A stretch of 64,000 nt of DNA, taken from the NCBI GenBank assembly GCA_963978545.1, contig OZ021732.1, positions 50,635,214 through 50,699,213 of the forward strand. The letters run 5' to 3'. Positions 60,407-62,447 of the stretch are shown here, in pieces. The translations under genes were made by a program, and so were the position numbers. The notes beneath the pieces were generated by a model that saw only the letters and a program-made list of their open reading frames with translations, was not told the origin of the DNA and searched no databases. Source of the DNA: Linyphia triangularis. Its lineage: Eukaryota > Arthropoda > Arachnida > Araneae > Linyphiidae. Positions within the stretch are counted from its first letter, which is position 1, and each line of letters begins with the position of its first letter.

Positions 60407-62447
60407 TGTAACGAAAATTTGATCAATCGTTGTAAATCTGCATTAAAATTATATGTGCTGAATAGGCGAATGTTTTATCGTCGTCAAGATTTATGTTGGT
60501 GGGATGTAATTTACGCTCTTGAAGATATTTATGACAGTATGTTATGGGGGGGGGGGGTAACCAAGTCGGGAGAGTATCGTTCTCGCAACTAGAAGGTTGC
60601 GAGCCCCGAGGTTGCGAGTAATGGTGACTGGAGCACGTTAAATCAGTCATGGTCGCAAAGTCCCCCAAGTTCCCATACAAATCAATACCTCTGGGGGTGG
60701 CAAAGCCAAGTCTTCTGGTGGAATCTTCTGCTTGGTATTGCCTCTAAATTAAGAAGTTCCTCATACGGTCGGTAGTGCTGCCATCTACCGGATAGCTACC
60801 GAAAGAGGTAGAAATGAACTCTTCGGTGGCTATAGGTAGACTTGTGCACTCCCTCTCGCGAGTGTGCGCTTACATCCTGTGCAGTACTGCCCACTACCGA
60901 TCTGTATGGGATATGGGGTTGGTACAAAATGCTTAAGCAGAGGTGCCTTAGTCCCCATAATCCTTGATAAGAAGAAGAAGATGTTATCAGGGGTCTATGC
61001 AGAAGGTAATTTGGGTCCTTTTAAAAGACCGTTCACAAAATTCCATGTCCCAAAAACTGACCCTTCACAAAATTCCATAATCAACAAAAGGACTATTCAC
61101 AAAATTCCATGACCAATAAACTGACCTTTCACAAAATTCCAAGTCTAAAAAACGGAACCTTCTTAATATTTCCAGTTTGAAAACGTACCAATTACAAAAA
61201 TTTACTAAGTTTATTTTATGCCAAAAAGAGAAAGCGGCTCCCTTGCCCACATGTTGGTTTTAAGGAAGTGACGTCATGGATGCCAAACCATATGCTAAAA
61301 ATGTATAAAATTGGAAATTTTTCAGAAAATTAATATTTTTTCACAAAAATGGAACCCTGTAAAAAAACCCTGGAAAGACTCCTCTTTTTTTGGCATTTTT
61401 ATTAGTAGTATTTGTAGTCATTGCTATTATTTCAAAACAAGAACAAAATCCTTTTCCTAAAATAAATTTAAATAATGCCCCAAGTAACGTCCATTTAAGA
61501 TTAAATCGAGAATTTAAATTATTTTTGAATTGCCGCAAGAGTTTTTTTACTTGCCAAATTTTATCACACGAATTTTTAATTTTGTTTCGATTAGCCTGAA
61601 AAAATTTTAACAATTAAATAACTTTAAAAAAAACCTATTGTTGGAAAAAATTTCTTTGAGTTTTATTAATAATTTAAATTTTTGAAAGCGCATTCTTATT
61701 TCGAAAAAATTCGAGCTATTAAAATTTTTCTGTACAATTCCCTTATATTTCTGAAAGATAGTAATATTCAATTTAATGTTCTTGTGATATGATTATTTGC
61801 TTGTCGTTAAACCTAGAATAAAAAAATAAAAAAATGTCTGGAGAACCTGGAAAAGTCGAGGAATTTTGCTTTGCATTTTGAGTGGCAACCCTGTTTAAAT
61901 AATTTTTCTCTAAACTACATTCTTAATATTAGTTCTATTTTACTTTTGATTTTCTTACTATTCATTGCCAGTATCCATCTCTTTGAATGTTAATAGAATG
62001 TCAATAACAGTCTGTTTAAGAAAATTTGTCTTGAATATTTTATGGCTTGAAATGACTAATAACTTAAGTTTTTAATCAATTAAAAGTAAGAAATATATGC
62101 TTATTATTGTCATGTTTTTTCTCCTATTGAAGCAATTTAGTGTAGCTAATTACATCAACATTGTCTTTTGTAAAACTGATATCTATTTTTTGCCATCAGT
62201 TAAAAAAAACCGAAAAAGATATCTTTCAGCTAGAAAAGGCTGAAGAAATAACTGAAGTGTTATCTAACCAAAGTAACTTTGCTTACTATTATTTTTTAAG
62301 AACTGCCTTGAAATCATTTTTTGATGGATGCATATTTTTTTTAGATGTATTCCCTCATGCCACGTGTTATAACTCCACAGCCTGTAGGAATGGTGCCAAC
62401 TTCTGCTGCATATGGGGAGAGTCCTCAACTACCAACGCATGTCTACA
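13949..62447 (+). CDS. Atx2: Ataxin-2 homologue, 14 coding exons, 3' end outside the window
   Basis: Joined exons: 13949-13972, 15931-15984, 16148-16219, 16327-16492, 17691-17815, 18069-18157, 18573-18749, 34322-34731, 36559-36723, 36810-36859, 37864-38115, 45237-45462, 48110-48291, 62345-62447. All introns are GT-AG and every phase closes, giving 698 codons plus one base. Residues about 9-106 form the Lsm (Sm-like) domain, about 107-235 the LsmAD domain (LEPWDGG, GWDPNDMFR, EEKYGV, RASKIAQEIES), and the end of exon 11 carries the PAM2 region LNPHAKEFVLNPNAKSF, which binds the MLLE domain of poly(A)-binding protein. Ataxin-2 is a cytoplasmic RNA-binding protein of translation control and stress granules. 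The linkers are rich in Pro, Ser and Gln, but there is no long polyglutamine tract. The N-terminus is short compared with human ATXN2. Confidence 0.97.
15931..15984 (+). CDS. Atx2: Atx2 exon 2, start of Lsm domain
   Basis: Eighteen codons, FEGIYANPRLMHAVGMVV, matching the (D/E)GIY.N.R..H.......V opening of the ataxin-2 Lsm domain. Acceptor TTTTCAG, donor GTAAGT, phase 0 on both sides. Confidence 0.95.
16148..16219 (+). CDS. Atx2: Atx2 exon 3, Lsm Sm1 core
   Basis: Twenty-four codons including HVQVKSGSVFEGVLKTFS, the strand-turn-strand Sm1 signature (V.V..G..FEG.L). Phase 0 on both sides. Confidence 0.97.
16327..16492 (+). CDS. Atx2: Atx2 exon 4, rest of Lsm domain
   Basis: Begins ADFVLEMARK (human: CDLVLDAAHE) and continues through an insert rich in Ser and Pro to LVFKLEDVVAISALNV, the Sm2-like strand. 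Ends in phase 1 after CGA G, completed by exon 5 as Glu. A donor of the GTTTGT type is used. Confidence 0.95.
17691..17815 (+). CDS. Atx2: Atx2 exon 5, start of LsmAD
   Basis: SFTDTGISKFNGQ then ERELEPWDGG, the hallmark opening of the ataxin-2 LsmAD (associated) domain. Acceptor CCGCAG, donor GTGAGT, ends in phase 0. It follows an intron of about 1.2 kb. Confidence 0.97.
18069..18157 (+). CDS. Atx2: Atx2 exon 6, LsmAD centre
   Basis: NGWDPNDMFRTNEEKYGV is nearly invariant from animals to plants. Ends in phase 2 (AC + C gives Thr). Confidence 0.98.
18573..18749 (+). CDS. Atx2: Atx2 exon 7, end of LsmAD
   Basis: IPLNKQNTEEYKQQEARAS, KIAQEIES and TRAALENGDEEERFSAV match the helical C-terminal part of LsmAD. 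Ends in phase 2 (AG). A 15.6-kb intron follows. The expected YVPPGQR-like segment after LsmAD is only weakly echoed by RYVSHRSRKP across the join, so a small skipped exon in the intron is possible. Confidence 0.96.
19037..19060 (+). mobile_element. Possible single end of a transposable element
   Basis: CAGGATGTCCCAGGAGAGG resembles the terminal repeat CAGGGTGTCCC of short arthropod DNA elements. No partner end was found nearby. Confidence 0.3.
19380..19960 (+). pseudogene. Decayed hAT-like transposase fragment
   Basis: A single frame, broken by at least seven stops, reads VVNWNGKLLLNIS, RIDRLAVLIS, KLLGILKLLSGTGKAAIDAV, LIGMCFYATATNSERFN, ACTLLEKKIGKNLLWLASH and LFKRLRENWSKLNHH. This matches, from memory, a large family of uncharacterised hAT-related transposase-like proteins in arthropods and cnidarians (HWDGKLL, GTG...A, D.TA.N.G, GAC.LLE, LLWLACRHH, LFKRF...W). 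The CRHH pair appears reduced to SH. It is a dead copy, and no terminal repeats could be assigned. Confidence 0.65.
20090..20356 (+). repeat. Left part of a dispersed repeat shared with 53.8-54.2 kb
   Basis: CGCTATTTACTTTGGTGTGATGATCATTTTCG corresponds in order to the sequence at 54150-54195, and the preceding Ser/Phe-rich T/C tract resembles 53820-53880. The repeat is interrupted at 20357 by another element and resumes at 20781. Confidence 0.6.
20357..20774 (+). mobile_element. CAGGG-type TIR element, 418 bp, 6-bp target duplication
   Basis: Left end CAGGGTTCATAC, right end GTATGAGCCCTG (one mismatch as inverted repeat), flanked by the exact 6-bp repeat AATGAC (20351-20356 and 20775-20780). 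The body contains repeated AACTCCTGAA motifs near both ends. No protein coding. A degraded relative lies at 13440-13795. Confidence 0.85.
20781..21480 (+). repeat. Degenerate tandem repeat rich in GCCGAGATTTATG-like units
   Basis: Many imperfect units of roughly 25-50 bp built from TGATNNTCATTTTTGCCGA, GATTTATGCTG and GTNATATCGCTATTGCC. The same composition occurs at 54160-54911, which identifies one family. A frame of 113 codons through it is a by-product of the repeat (Ile/Val/Ala-rich) rather than a gene. Confidence 0.65.
21554..21731 (+). mobile_element. tRNA-derived SINE, full length with 14-bp target duplication (copy 2)
   Basis: Starts GCCGACCAAACGG, with A-box TATAGTGGTTAGCGTGC and B-box GGTTCGAGTCCC, and ends in ACAACCAA. 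The exact repeat CCAGTAATTATTTA lies on both sides (21540-21553 and 21732-21745). This copy defines both ends of the family and shows insertion by target-primed reverse transcription. Confidence 0.96.
22202..22360 (+). mobile_element. tRNA-derived SINE, 5'-truncated with 16-bp target duplication (copy 3)
   Basis: Begins inside the tRNA head (TGCTAGCTTCTAGACC) and runs to CCAACCAA. It is flanked by CCTGTTATATAAATGG on both sides (22186-22201 and 22359-22374). Truncation at the 5' end with an intact duplication is typical of LINE-driven retroposition. Confidence 0.95.
22561..25144. mobile_element. 2.6-kb CAGGG-type TIR element with a nested transposon
   Basis: Left end CAGGGTTCGTAC, right end GCACGAACCCTG. 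Subterminal CCTTAAAAGTCCTTATTTTT on the left and ATCCTTATTTTTTG on the right relate to each other. The flanks read ATTTAC at 22556-22561 (overlapping the first C) and at 25145-25150. The interior 23591-24882 is a second element. No transposase frame is visible. Confidence 0.65.
23591..24882. mobile_element. Nested 1.3-kb TIR element with GTGAATCGGAA-type internal repeats
   Basis: The 21-bp ends are TACTGTAAAATGGGGTGAAT plus C and, on the opposite strand, TACCGTAAAATGGGGTGAAT plus C, one mismatch. A TA at each edge fits a TA target site as in Tc1/mariner, but the superfamily is not settled. The motif GTGAATCGRA recurs at 23602, 23952 and 24693, and inverted near 24660 and 24862. Confidence 0.75.
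25490..26460 (+). repeat. Copy of the dispersed THAP-associated repeat
   Basis: The part 25550-25750 is the inverse of 47090-47325 (GGTATGTAC, CCCATTTTA, CAACTTGATTG, ATGACTTATTTTTATTG, TTTTACAATATTTTC). GGTATGTAC looks like a splice donor, so the repeat may carry exon-intron structure of a mobile gene. No protein could be recognised in this copy. Confidence 0.5.
26628..27110 (+). repeat. Low-complexity region beginning with a GGGCCGTCGC transposon-like end
   Basis: CAGGGCCGTCGCTAAG then a run of 12 G resembles one end of a common arthropod element. The rest (to 27000) is A/T-rich with repeated TAATTAAT-like strings, then a G-rich tract at 27078-27100. No second end was found. Confidence 0.4.
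28115..28138 (+). repeat. (AT)n microsatellite
   Basis: Alternating A and T following an A run. A second (TA)n tract lies at 43840-43859. Confidence 0.9.
28464..28607 (+). mobile_element. tRNA-derived SINE, 3'-truncated (copy 4)
   Basis: Intact head GCCGACCAAACGG with A- and B-boxes. The body stops after GCCCTCGTGT, so the conserved GACGGCGCCAGATAATCT tail and CCAA end are missing. Loss of the 3' end suggests later deletion rather than a truncated insertion. Confidence 0.93.
28895..29345 (+). repeat. Tandem unit of about 325 bp with tRNA-like modules
   Basis: GGTGGTCTCGTGTGCAAATG at 28895 recurs as GGTGGTCTCATGTACAAATG near 29222. In each, CAGATACAACACCTAGG is followed by a tRNA-like stretch: GCCTAATGGTTAGCGCGACT (A-box), TCTTCTGATCTAGGAGTCCC (anticodon-arm-like) and GTTCGACTC (B-box) in the second, a more decayed version in the first. 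This is a second tRNA-derived family, different from the CCAACC SINE. The order is consistent with a dimeric SINE or a tandem duplication. Confidence 0.65.
30621..31474 (+). repeat. Recent 412-bp tandem duplication
   Basis: Copies 30621-31032 and 31033-31474 are almost identical from GTCCCTGCTCAAAAGC to CATTTTTAAACTGT. Differences are chiefly a longer A run and a short extra segment (ACAGACAAACAATTTTT) in the second copy. The duplicated block is itself related, inverted, to 46600-46890. Confidence 0.92.
31497..32060 (-). repeat. THAP-associated repeat, minus-strand copy, joined to a Tc1-like end
   Basis: Read on the minus strand the block matches 46110-46582: CCCACTTTTAAAAGTGC, ACGAGACTAGCTTAGC, TACGTCATGATCCGA, GCTATAGCACG, then the THAP-like frame. 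It ends at a Tc1-type terminal repeat (CAGTGGTTCCCAAAAG on the minus strand) at 31497, as in the other copy. Confidence 0.7.
31564..31782 (-). pseudogene. THAP-type zinc-finger N-terminal fragment
   Basis: A minus-strand frame of 72 codons contains MSSNSAYKHCFIPICKNSSI, AKLFISVAKHAD and KKWCKVMKRD. The C-x4-C pair, the following F-hydrophobic block and the R/K-K-W spacing are those of the first half of a THAP zinc finger (C2CH DNA-binding domain). The second C-x2-H pair is missing, so it is probably one exon of a THAP gene, perhaps a P-element-like transposase. A second copy lies at 46361-46534. Confidence 0.55.
32503..33033 (-). pseudogene. Decayed Tc1/mariner-type (DDE) transposase fragment
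   Basis: On the minus strand, ITSLWIDGRVGVKVNRHVRI is followed by WEFKNPHAIYELERNSKKVN and MFCAKIHLMC, and after several frame breaks DHVNHQPLPKLIPELKSRIA. The order matches the C-terminal catalytic half of Tc3/mariner-like transposases (G.VN.HN.RIW...PH...E..RDSPKVNVWC... then KD.VY.TPV.....L+.RI). The catalytic Asp/Glu neighbourhood (FQQDGAPPH-like) survives only as FIFQQNVHC. No flanking terminal repeats could be assigned. Confidence 0.7.
33088..33160 (+). mobile_element. Extremely 5'-truncated tRNA-derived SINE with 16-bp target duplication (copy 5)
   Basis: Only the last 73 bp of the family are present (GCGCATTATAGCCCT to CCAACCAA). CCCAACTAATTTGTAA flanks it exactly at 33072-33087 and 33161-33176. 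It shows that the 3' tail alone is sufficient for integration. Confidence 0.94.
33387..34053. mobile_element. CAGGG-type TIR element, 667 bp, 6-bp target duplication
   Basis: Ends CAGGGGTGAAA and TTTCACCCCTG are an exact 11-bp inverted repeat, flanked by TAAATG at 33381-33386 and 34054-34059. Inside, near the left end, ACCCCGGAATTCCGGG and CCCGGAACTCCGGG form short palindromes. No coding capacity. Confidence 0.88.
34322..34731 (+). CDS. Atx2: Atx2 exon 8, Pro/Ser/Gln-rich linker
   Basis: Begins by completing AGG (Arg) and reads YVSHRSRKPQNVRNIRNSP, later SPRPTPTSTPPTPRQP, PSPQQYQAPPPP. This is the low-complexity region between LsmAD and the PAM2 part. Gln occurs only as QQ pairs. Clearly GC-richer than the introns. 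Ends in phase 1 (G + AT gives Asp). The last bases could also use a nearby alternative donor. Confidence 0.93.
34732..36558 (+). other. Atx2 intron 8
   Basis: About 1.8 kb of A/T-rich DNA, with no repeat element or gene that I can name. Confidence 0.85.
36559..36723 (+). CDS. Atx2: Atx2 exon 9, charged linker
   Basis: DAEKIELKFTPKPPRSLNLQ...NIERRKETEKKTPIQK. Weakly conserved, but bounded by good splice sites and in frame on both sides (enters phase 1, leaves phase 1). Confidence 0.88.
36810..36859 (+). CDS. Atx2: Atx2 exon 10
   Basis: ARDDKTEDLKRFHARFK aligns with the conserved block (Q)IDDLKKFKNDFRL of vertebrate ataxin-2. Very short, 50 bp, ends in phase 0. Confidence 0.93.
36860..37863 (+). 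other. Atx2 intron 10
   Basis: One kilobase of A/T-rich sequence without recognisable elements. Confidence 0.85.
37864..38115 (+). CDS. Atx2: Atx2 exon 11 with PAM2 region
   Basis: LSEDPKDGRDKDNSPKPE continues the previous block. A Lys/Glu-rich stretch (KEKNKEDERKG) follows and the exon closes with STLNPHAKEFVLNPNAKSFT plus P. LNPHAKEFV fits the PAM2 consensus (S.LNP.AKEF.P), and LNPNAKSFTP is a second partial match directly after it. PAM2 binds the MLLE domain of poly(A)-binding protein. Ends in phase 0. Confidence 0.96.
39207..39345 (+). repeat. Two tandem copies of about 69 bp
   Basis: AAAATAATTAATAGTTTAAA ... ACGCTTTAATAGAAAACCAA ... CTAAAAAGTAG is repeated directly with minor changes. 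The second copy also forms the outer part of the left arm of the hairpin at 39268-39593. Confidence 0.85.
39268..39593. repeat. Long hairpin with arms of about 150 bp
   Basis: Arms 39268-39418 and 39445-39593 are almost perfect reverse complements. The innermost 15 bases are AAAAGCGTGGGGTGC and complement. The loop is only 26 bp. The near-perfect match suggests a recent fold-back event or an intact palindromic MITE. Confidence 0.93.
39869..40105. mobile_element. PIF/Harbinger-type MITE, 237 bp
   Basis: Outer ends AGCCGGATTTACAC and GTGTAAATCCGGCT are exact 14-bp inverted repeats, and pairing continues with differences to about 48 bp (CAGTTTAGATCACCAG with CTGGTGATATAAACTG). TAA flanks both sides (39866-39868, 40106-40108), the TWA duplication of PIF/Harbinger elements. 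Non-coding. A rearranged relative is at 1973-2226. Confidence 0.85.
40141..40176 (+). mobile_element. Solo left end of the GGTTCCCAC family
   Basis: CAGGGTTCCCACGGGTCCTTGA matches the left end of 49314-49694 apart from an extra base. No right end is present nearby. Confidence 0.5.
40296..40680 (+). repeat. Tandem array, about 2.7 units of roughly 145 bp
   Basis: Units start with (T)A(A/G)(C/T)AATTAAATAT at 40296, 40435 and 40584. Each has GGAC(G/T)GTTTTC, ATCTG, GTCTAGTACTT and a (C)CACGTGAC block, the latter decayed in the third unit. Confidence 0.85.
40681..40870 (+). repeat. Dispersed repeat shared with the window end (63830-64000)
   Basis: CTCTGAAA(A/G)TTTTCAAC plus a following TTTTGGCCTT or TTTTAGCATTCTAAT occurs twice here (about 40692 and 40818) and twice near 63850 and 63950, so a tandem unit of 100-125 bp is dispersed. 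Confidence 0.65.
41436..44304. mobile_element. 2.9-kb CAGGG-type TIR element, 6-bp target duplication
   Basis: Ends CAGGGCTGCCAC and GTGGCAGCCCTG are exact 12-bp inverted repeats, flanked by TTAATT on both sides (41430-41435, 44305-44310). Both subterminal regions carry many copies of GGCTACTATTTT or ACTATTTT, direct on both ends. A hydrophobic frame of 125 codons (42355-42732) has no recognisable domain, and its sequence recurs inverted near 52300-52520, so it is part of the repeat. No transposase is recognised. Confidence 0.85.
44722..45066 (+). mobile_element. Short TIR element, 345 bp (family of 8278-8685)
   Basis: The right end GTAGCCACCCTG faces a degraded left end CATAGTGGCTGTTGG. TGTATG and TGTATA flank it, five of six bases equal. 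The body contains CAGGGAATAT and AAAATCAGGAAATTTTGTA. It lies about 170 bp upstream of Atx2 exon 12. Confidence 0.65.
45237..45462 (+). CDS. Atx2: Atx2 exon 12, Pro/Met-rich C-terminal region
   Basis: RSIPMQNVVVPPVQPPPRLH ... QTVFNIPPQYVLSATPVSMP ... PRFRK. Follows PAM2 as in other ataxin-2 proteins (human: PRSFSQPKPS...). GC-rich, sharply different from the flanking intron. Ends in phase 1. Confidence 0.93.
46110..47410 (+). repeat. THAP-associated dispersed repeat with Tc1-like terminal repeat
   Basis: 46110-46582 matches the minus strand of 31497-32060 and includes the THAP-like frame. At 46583, after TA, a Tc1-type end starts (CAGTGGCTTCCAAAAG, then TTCGTACAG). 46600-46890 is an inverted relative of the duplicated block 30621-31474. 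47090-47325 is inverted relative to 25550-25750. The pieces appear to be parts of one larger, rearranged mobile unit. Confidence 0.6.
46361..46534 (+). pseudogene. THAP-type zinc-finger N-terminal fragment (second copy)
   Basis: A 57-codon frame with its own ATG begins MSSNSAYKHCLVPKCWNTSI, continues AKLFISVLKY and KKWCKAIKQD, and stops at 46534. C10 and C15 would be the first zinc pair of a THAP finger. The distal C-x2-H is absent. Between the two copies the residues MSSNSAYKHC and AKLFISV are identical, whereas other positions differ, which hints at past protein-level selection. It lies inside the Atx2 intron and is not part of that gene. Confidence 0.55.
48110..48291 (+). CDS. Atx2: Atx2 exon 13
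   Basis: Completes a Gly/Ala codon (G + CT) and reads AMPLTLQRHDLSQPVHVQAA ... LSAQQFTIQYATPPGMLHHP ... QQLAYAQ. QFTIQYATPP corresponds to the AYSTQYVAYSP segment of vertebrate ataxin-2. GC-rich, phase 0 at the end. The open frame extends about 80 codons upstream, but the acceptor TTTTCAG at 48103-48109 is required to keep the phase. Confidence 0.92.
49314..49694. mobile_element. CAGGGTTCCCAC element, short form (381 bp)
   Basis: Ends CAGGGTTCCCAC and GTGGGAACCCTG are an exact 12-bp inverted repeat. The subterminal regions repeat (A)GTGCTTA and CTTAAAA(G/A) strings. I could not read a target-site duplication (TATTAA against AGTAAG). Collinear with 53367-53772 and with both halves of 4769-7382. 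Confidence 0.8.
50090..50354. mobile_element. piggyBac-type MITE, 265 bp, TTAA target sites
   Basis: The ends begin CCTTCTGAGGGTCA and, on the other strand, CCCTTTGAGCGTCA, and each is bordered by TTAA (50086-50089, 50355-50358). TTAA duplication with CCYT ends is the piggyBac signature. Non-coding, A/T-rich interior. Confidence 0.8.
50638..50818 (+). mobile_element. tRNA-derived SINE, full length (copy 6)
   Basis: Head GCCGACCAAACGG, A-box with one change (TTAGCATACTAGC), B-box GGTTCGAGTCCC, conserved tail and CCAACCAACC end. The flanks CCAATTTGCAATA and CCAAATTTGCATA are an imperfect target-site duplication, so it is somewhat older than copies 2, 3 and 5. Confidence 0.95.
51500..53042 (-). 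mobile_element. Rearranged inverted relative of the 41436-44304 interior
   Basis: On the minus strand several blocks follow 41436-44304: GCATACATTCAGGCAAA, the hydrophobic MIIFLLVLHFLSTEYIRILN frame near 52303-52518, and GTAGCCAGTGG/GTAGCCACTT near 51525-51565. The right edge GCCACCCTG at 53034-53042 is a terminal repeat of the 8278/44722 type, so the structure is composite. Long T runs at 51668-51698. Confidence 0.55.
52463..52945 (+). repeat. Tandem array, 2.6 units of about 180 bp
   Basis: Units start AGG(A/T/C)TTCTAAT at 52463, 52641 and about 52827. Each has TTGACAAAAA, GACAAGAAG.AAAATAAT, CTGTAAAGGATGCA(A/G)TC and, in the first two, ACCGGTGGC(C/T)GCGCTTTT. Confidence 0.88.
53367..53772. 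mobile_element. GGTTCCCAC element, short form (second copy)
   Basis: Left AGGGTTCCCACGGTCA, right GTGGGAACCCTG. Collinear with 49314-49694 through GGCCTTGAAAATGCTTAGAG, ACTTGCTTTCTCC, CATCCACCAACTTG and ACATGATGCCTGAAA. An internal CTTAAAAGTCCTT motif is duplicated. No clear target-site duplication. Confidence 0.78.
53790..54911 (+). repeat. Degenerate tandem repeat, relative of 20.1-21.5 kb, left part
   Basis: From about 54150 the sequence consists of diverged units with GTGATGNTCATTTTYGCTGA, GATTTATGTTGTTGTAA and ACAATATCGCTATTG. It resembles 20200-21300 in order. A 2.6-kb element (54922-57520) splits it, and the remainder continues at 57531 with CCTGTTTAAGGATCATTTCG. Confidence 0.65.
54922..57520. 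mobile_element. 2.6-kb DNA transposon with about 1-kb terminal inverted repeats and 10-bp target duplication
   Basis: Left arm 54922-55952 starts AGGGCGTATCGAAAAAAAC. Right arm 56519-57520 ends in its complement. Pairing is traceable over the whole arms, with scattered changes and small indels. AGTGATTAGT flanks exactly on both sides (54912-54921, 57521-57530). Very long TIRs with 9-10 bp duplications resemble Mutator-like or fold-back elements. The 566-bp centre holds a decayed transposase-like frame (next entry). Confidence 0.88.
55960..56490 (+). pseudogene. Decayed transposase-like fragment inside the long-TIR element
   Basis: With stops and frame changes the + strand reads GLGYDGTA, LFHLNELPL, RLTSCRDLSVVDYNNTDSVF, PKVDFKKLNTDHKYWKVCQA, then SHSR.LKMAN.ISR and DPTSKLKEK, FVMKIYTP. 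From memory these match, in order, a widespread uncharacterised transposase-like family of arthropods and cnidarians (CDGT..N, H.NELP, LPVV.F..I....P, L..DQ.YL..I, HSRWLT.ANR..RLYV, P...L..L..FIM..Y.P). The superfamily is not certain. Confidence 0.55.
58090..58720 (-). pseudogene. piggyBac-type transposase, decayed C-terminal part
   Basis: Minus strand, two or three frames: NGIVVLKWRDARDVRVLSS (family: W.D.K.V..LST), then KPLAVIAYNTGKCNIDKSDQ plus M, the YN..MGGVD.SDQ hallmark with GG altered to C-N. A frameshift follows, then IKWYKKLINFLIGTSVVNAH, typical of the W(Y)K....+ ....+.NA segment. A basic tail (RKPKKQNKKIRKT) ends near 58090. The DDE-containing N-terminal part is missing or unreadable. 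Confidence 0.72.
59178..59213. repeat. Short perfect hairpin
   Basis: TAATGCCTAGAGT and its exact complement around a 10-base loop. Without a U-run on a transcript context it has no assigned role. Confidence 0.85.
60378..60407 (+). repeat. Poly-T tract
   Basis: About 28 consecutive T, possibly the A-tail of a minus-strand retroposon whose body I cannot identify. Confidence 0.85.
60545..60975 (+). mobile_element. Second type of tRNA-derived SINE
   Basis: After a G-run the head reads GGTAACCAAGTCGGGAGAGT then ATCGTTCTCGCAACTAGAAG and GTTGCGAGCCCCGAG, the arrangement of a tRNA-like A-box, anticodon arm and degraded B-box. The body (GGAGCACGTTAAATCAGTCA, CCTCTGGGGGTGGC, GCCATCTACCGG) is GC-rich compared with its surroundings, and the tail ends in (AAG)n near 60970. 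It differs completely from the CCAACC family. Confidence 0.65.
61029..61152 (+). repeat. Tandem repeat, four units of 30-32 bp
   Basis: GACC(G/C/T)TTCACAAAATTCCA recurs at 61029, 61061, 61091 and 61123 with variable spacers. Confidence 0.9.
62345..62447 (+). CDS. Atx2: Atx2 exon 14 (last in the window)
   Basis: MYSLMPRVITPQPVGMVPTS then AYGESPQLPTHVY. Aligns with the NARMMAPPTHAQPGLVSSSA...Y region of vertebrate ataxin-2. Acceptor TTTTTTAG, donor GTAAGA, ends in phase 1, so at least one more coding exon follows beyond base 64000. Confidence 0.9.

Larger units (their letters stand above)
60012..61893. mobile_element. 1.9-kb CAGGG-type TIR element, 6-bp target duplication
   Basis: Ends CAGGGTTGCCAC and GTGGCAACCCTG, exact 12-bp inverted repeat, flanked by TTTAAA (60006-60011 and 61894-61899). 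Subterminal regions contain CCTGGAAATGTCAAGGAAAT on the left and GAGAACCTGGAAAAGTCGAG on the right, an imperfect second inverted block. A SINE (60545-60975) and a 31-bp tandem repeat lie inside. No transposase frame. Confidence 0.86.
48292..62344 (+). other. Atx2 intron 13 (14.1 kb), transposon-rich
   Basis: Donor GTATTT, acceptor TTTTTTAG. Elements are listed separately. 48292-49313 and 58800-60011 contain nothing else that I can name, apart from the small hairpin at 59178. Confidence 0.85.

Noticed and set aside
62161..62344. Frame upstream of exon 14 (LKKTEKDIFQLEKAEEITEV) considered as an extra coding exon
   Set aside because: It does not resemble ataxin-2, and the frame of exon 14 is closed by the acceptor at 62344. 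The Glu/Lys-rich look is probably chance.
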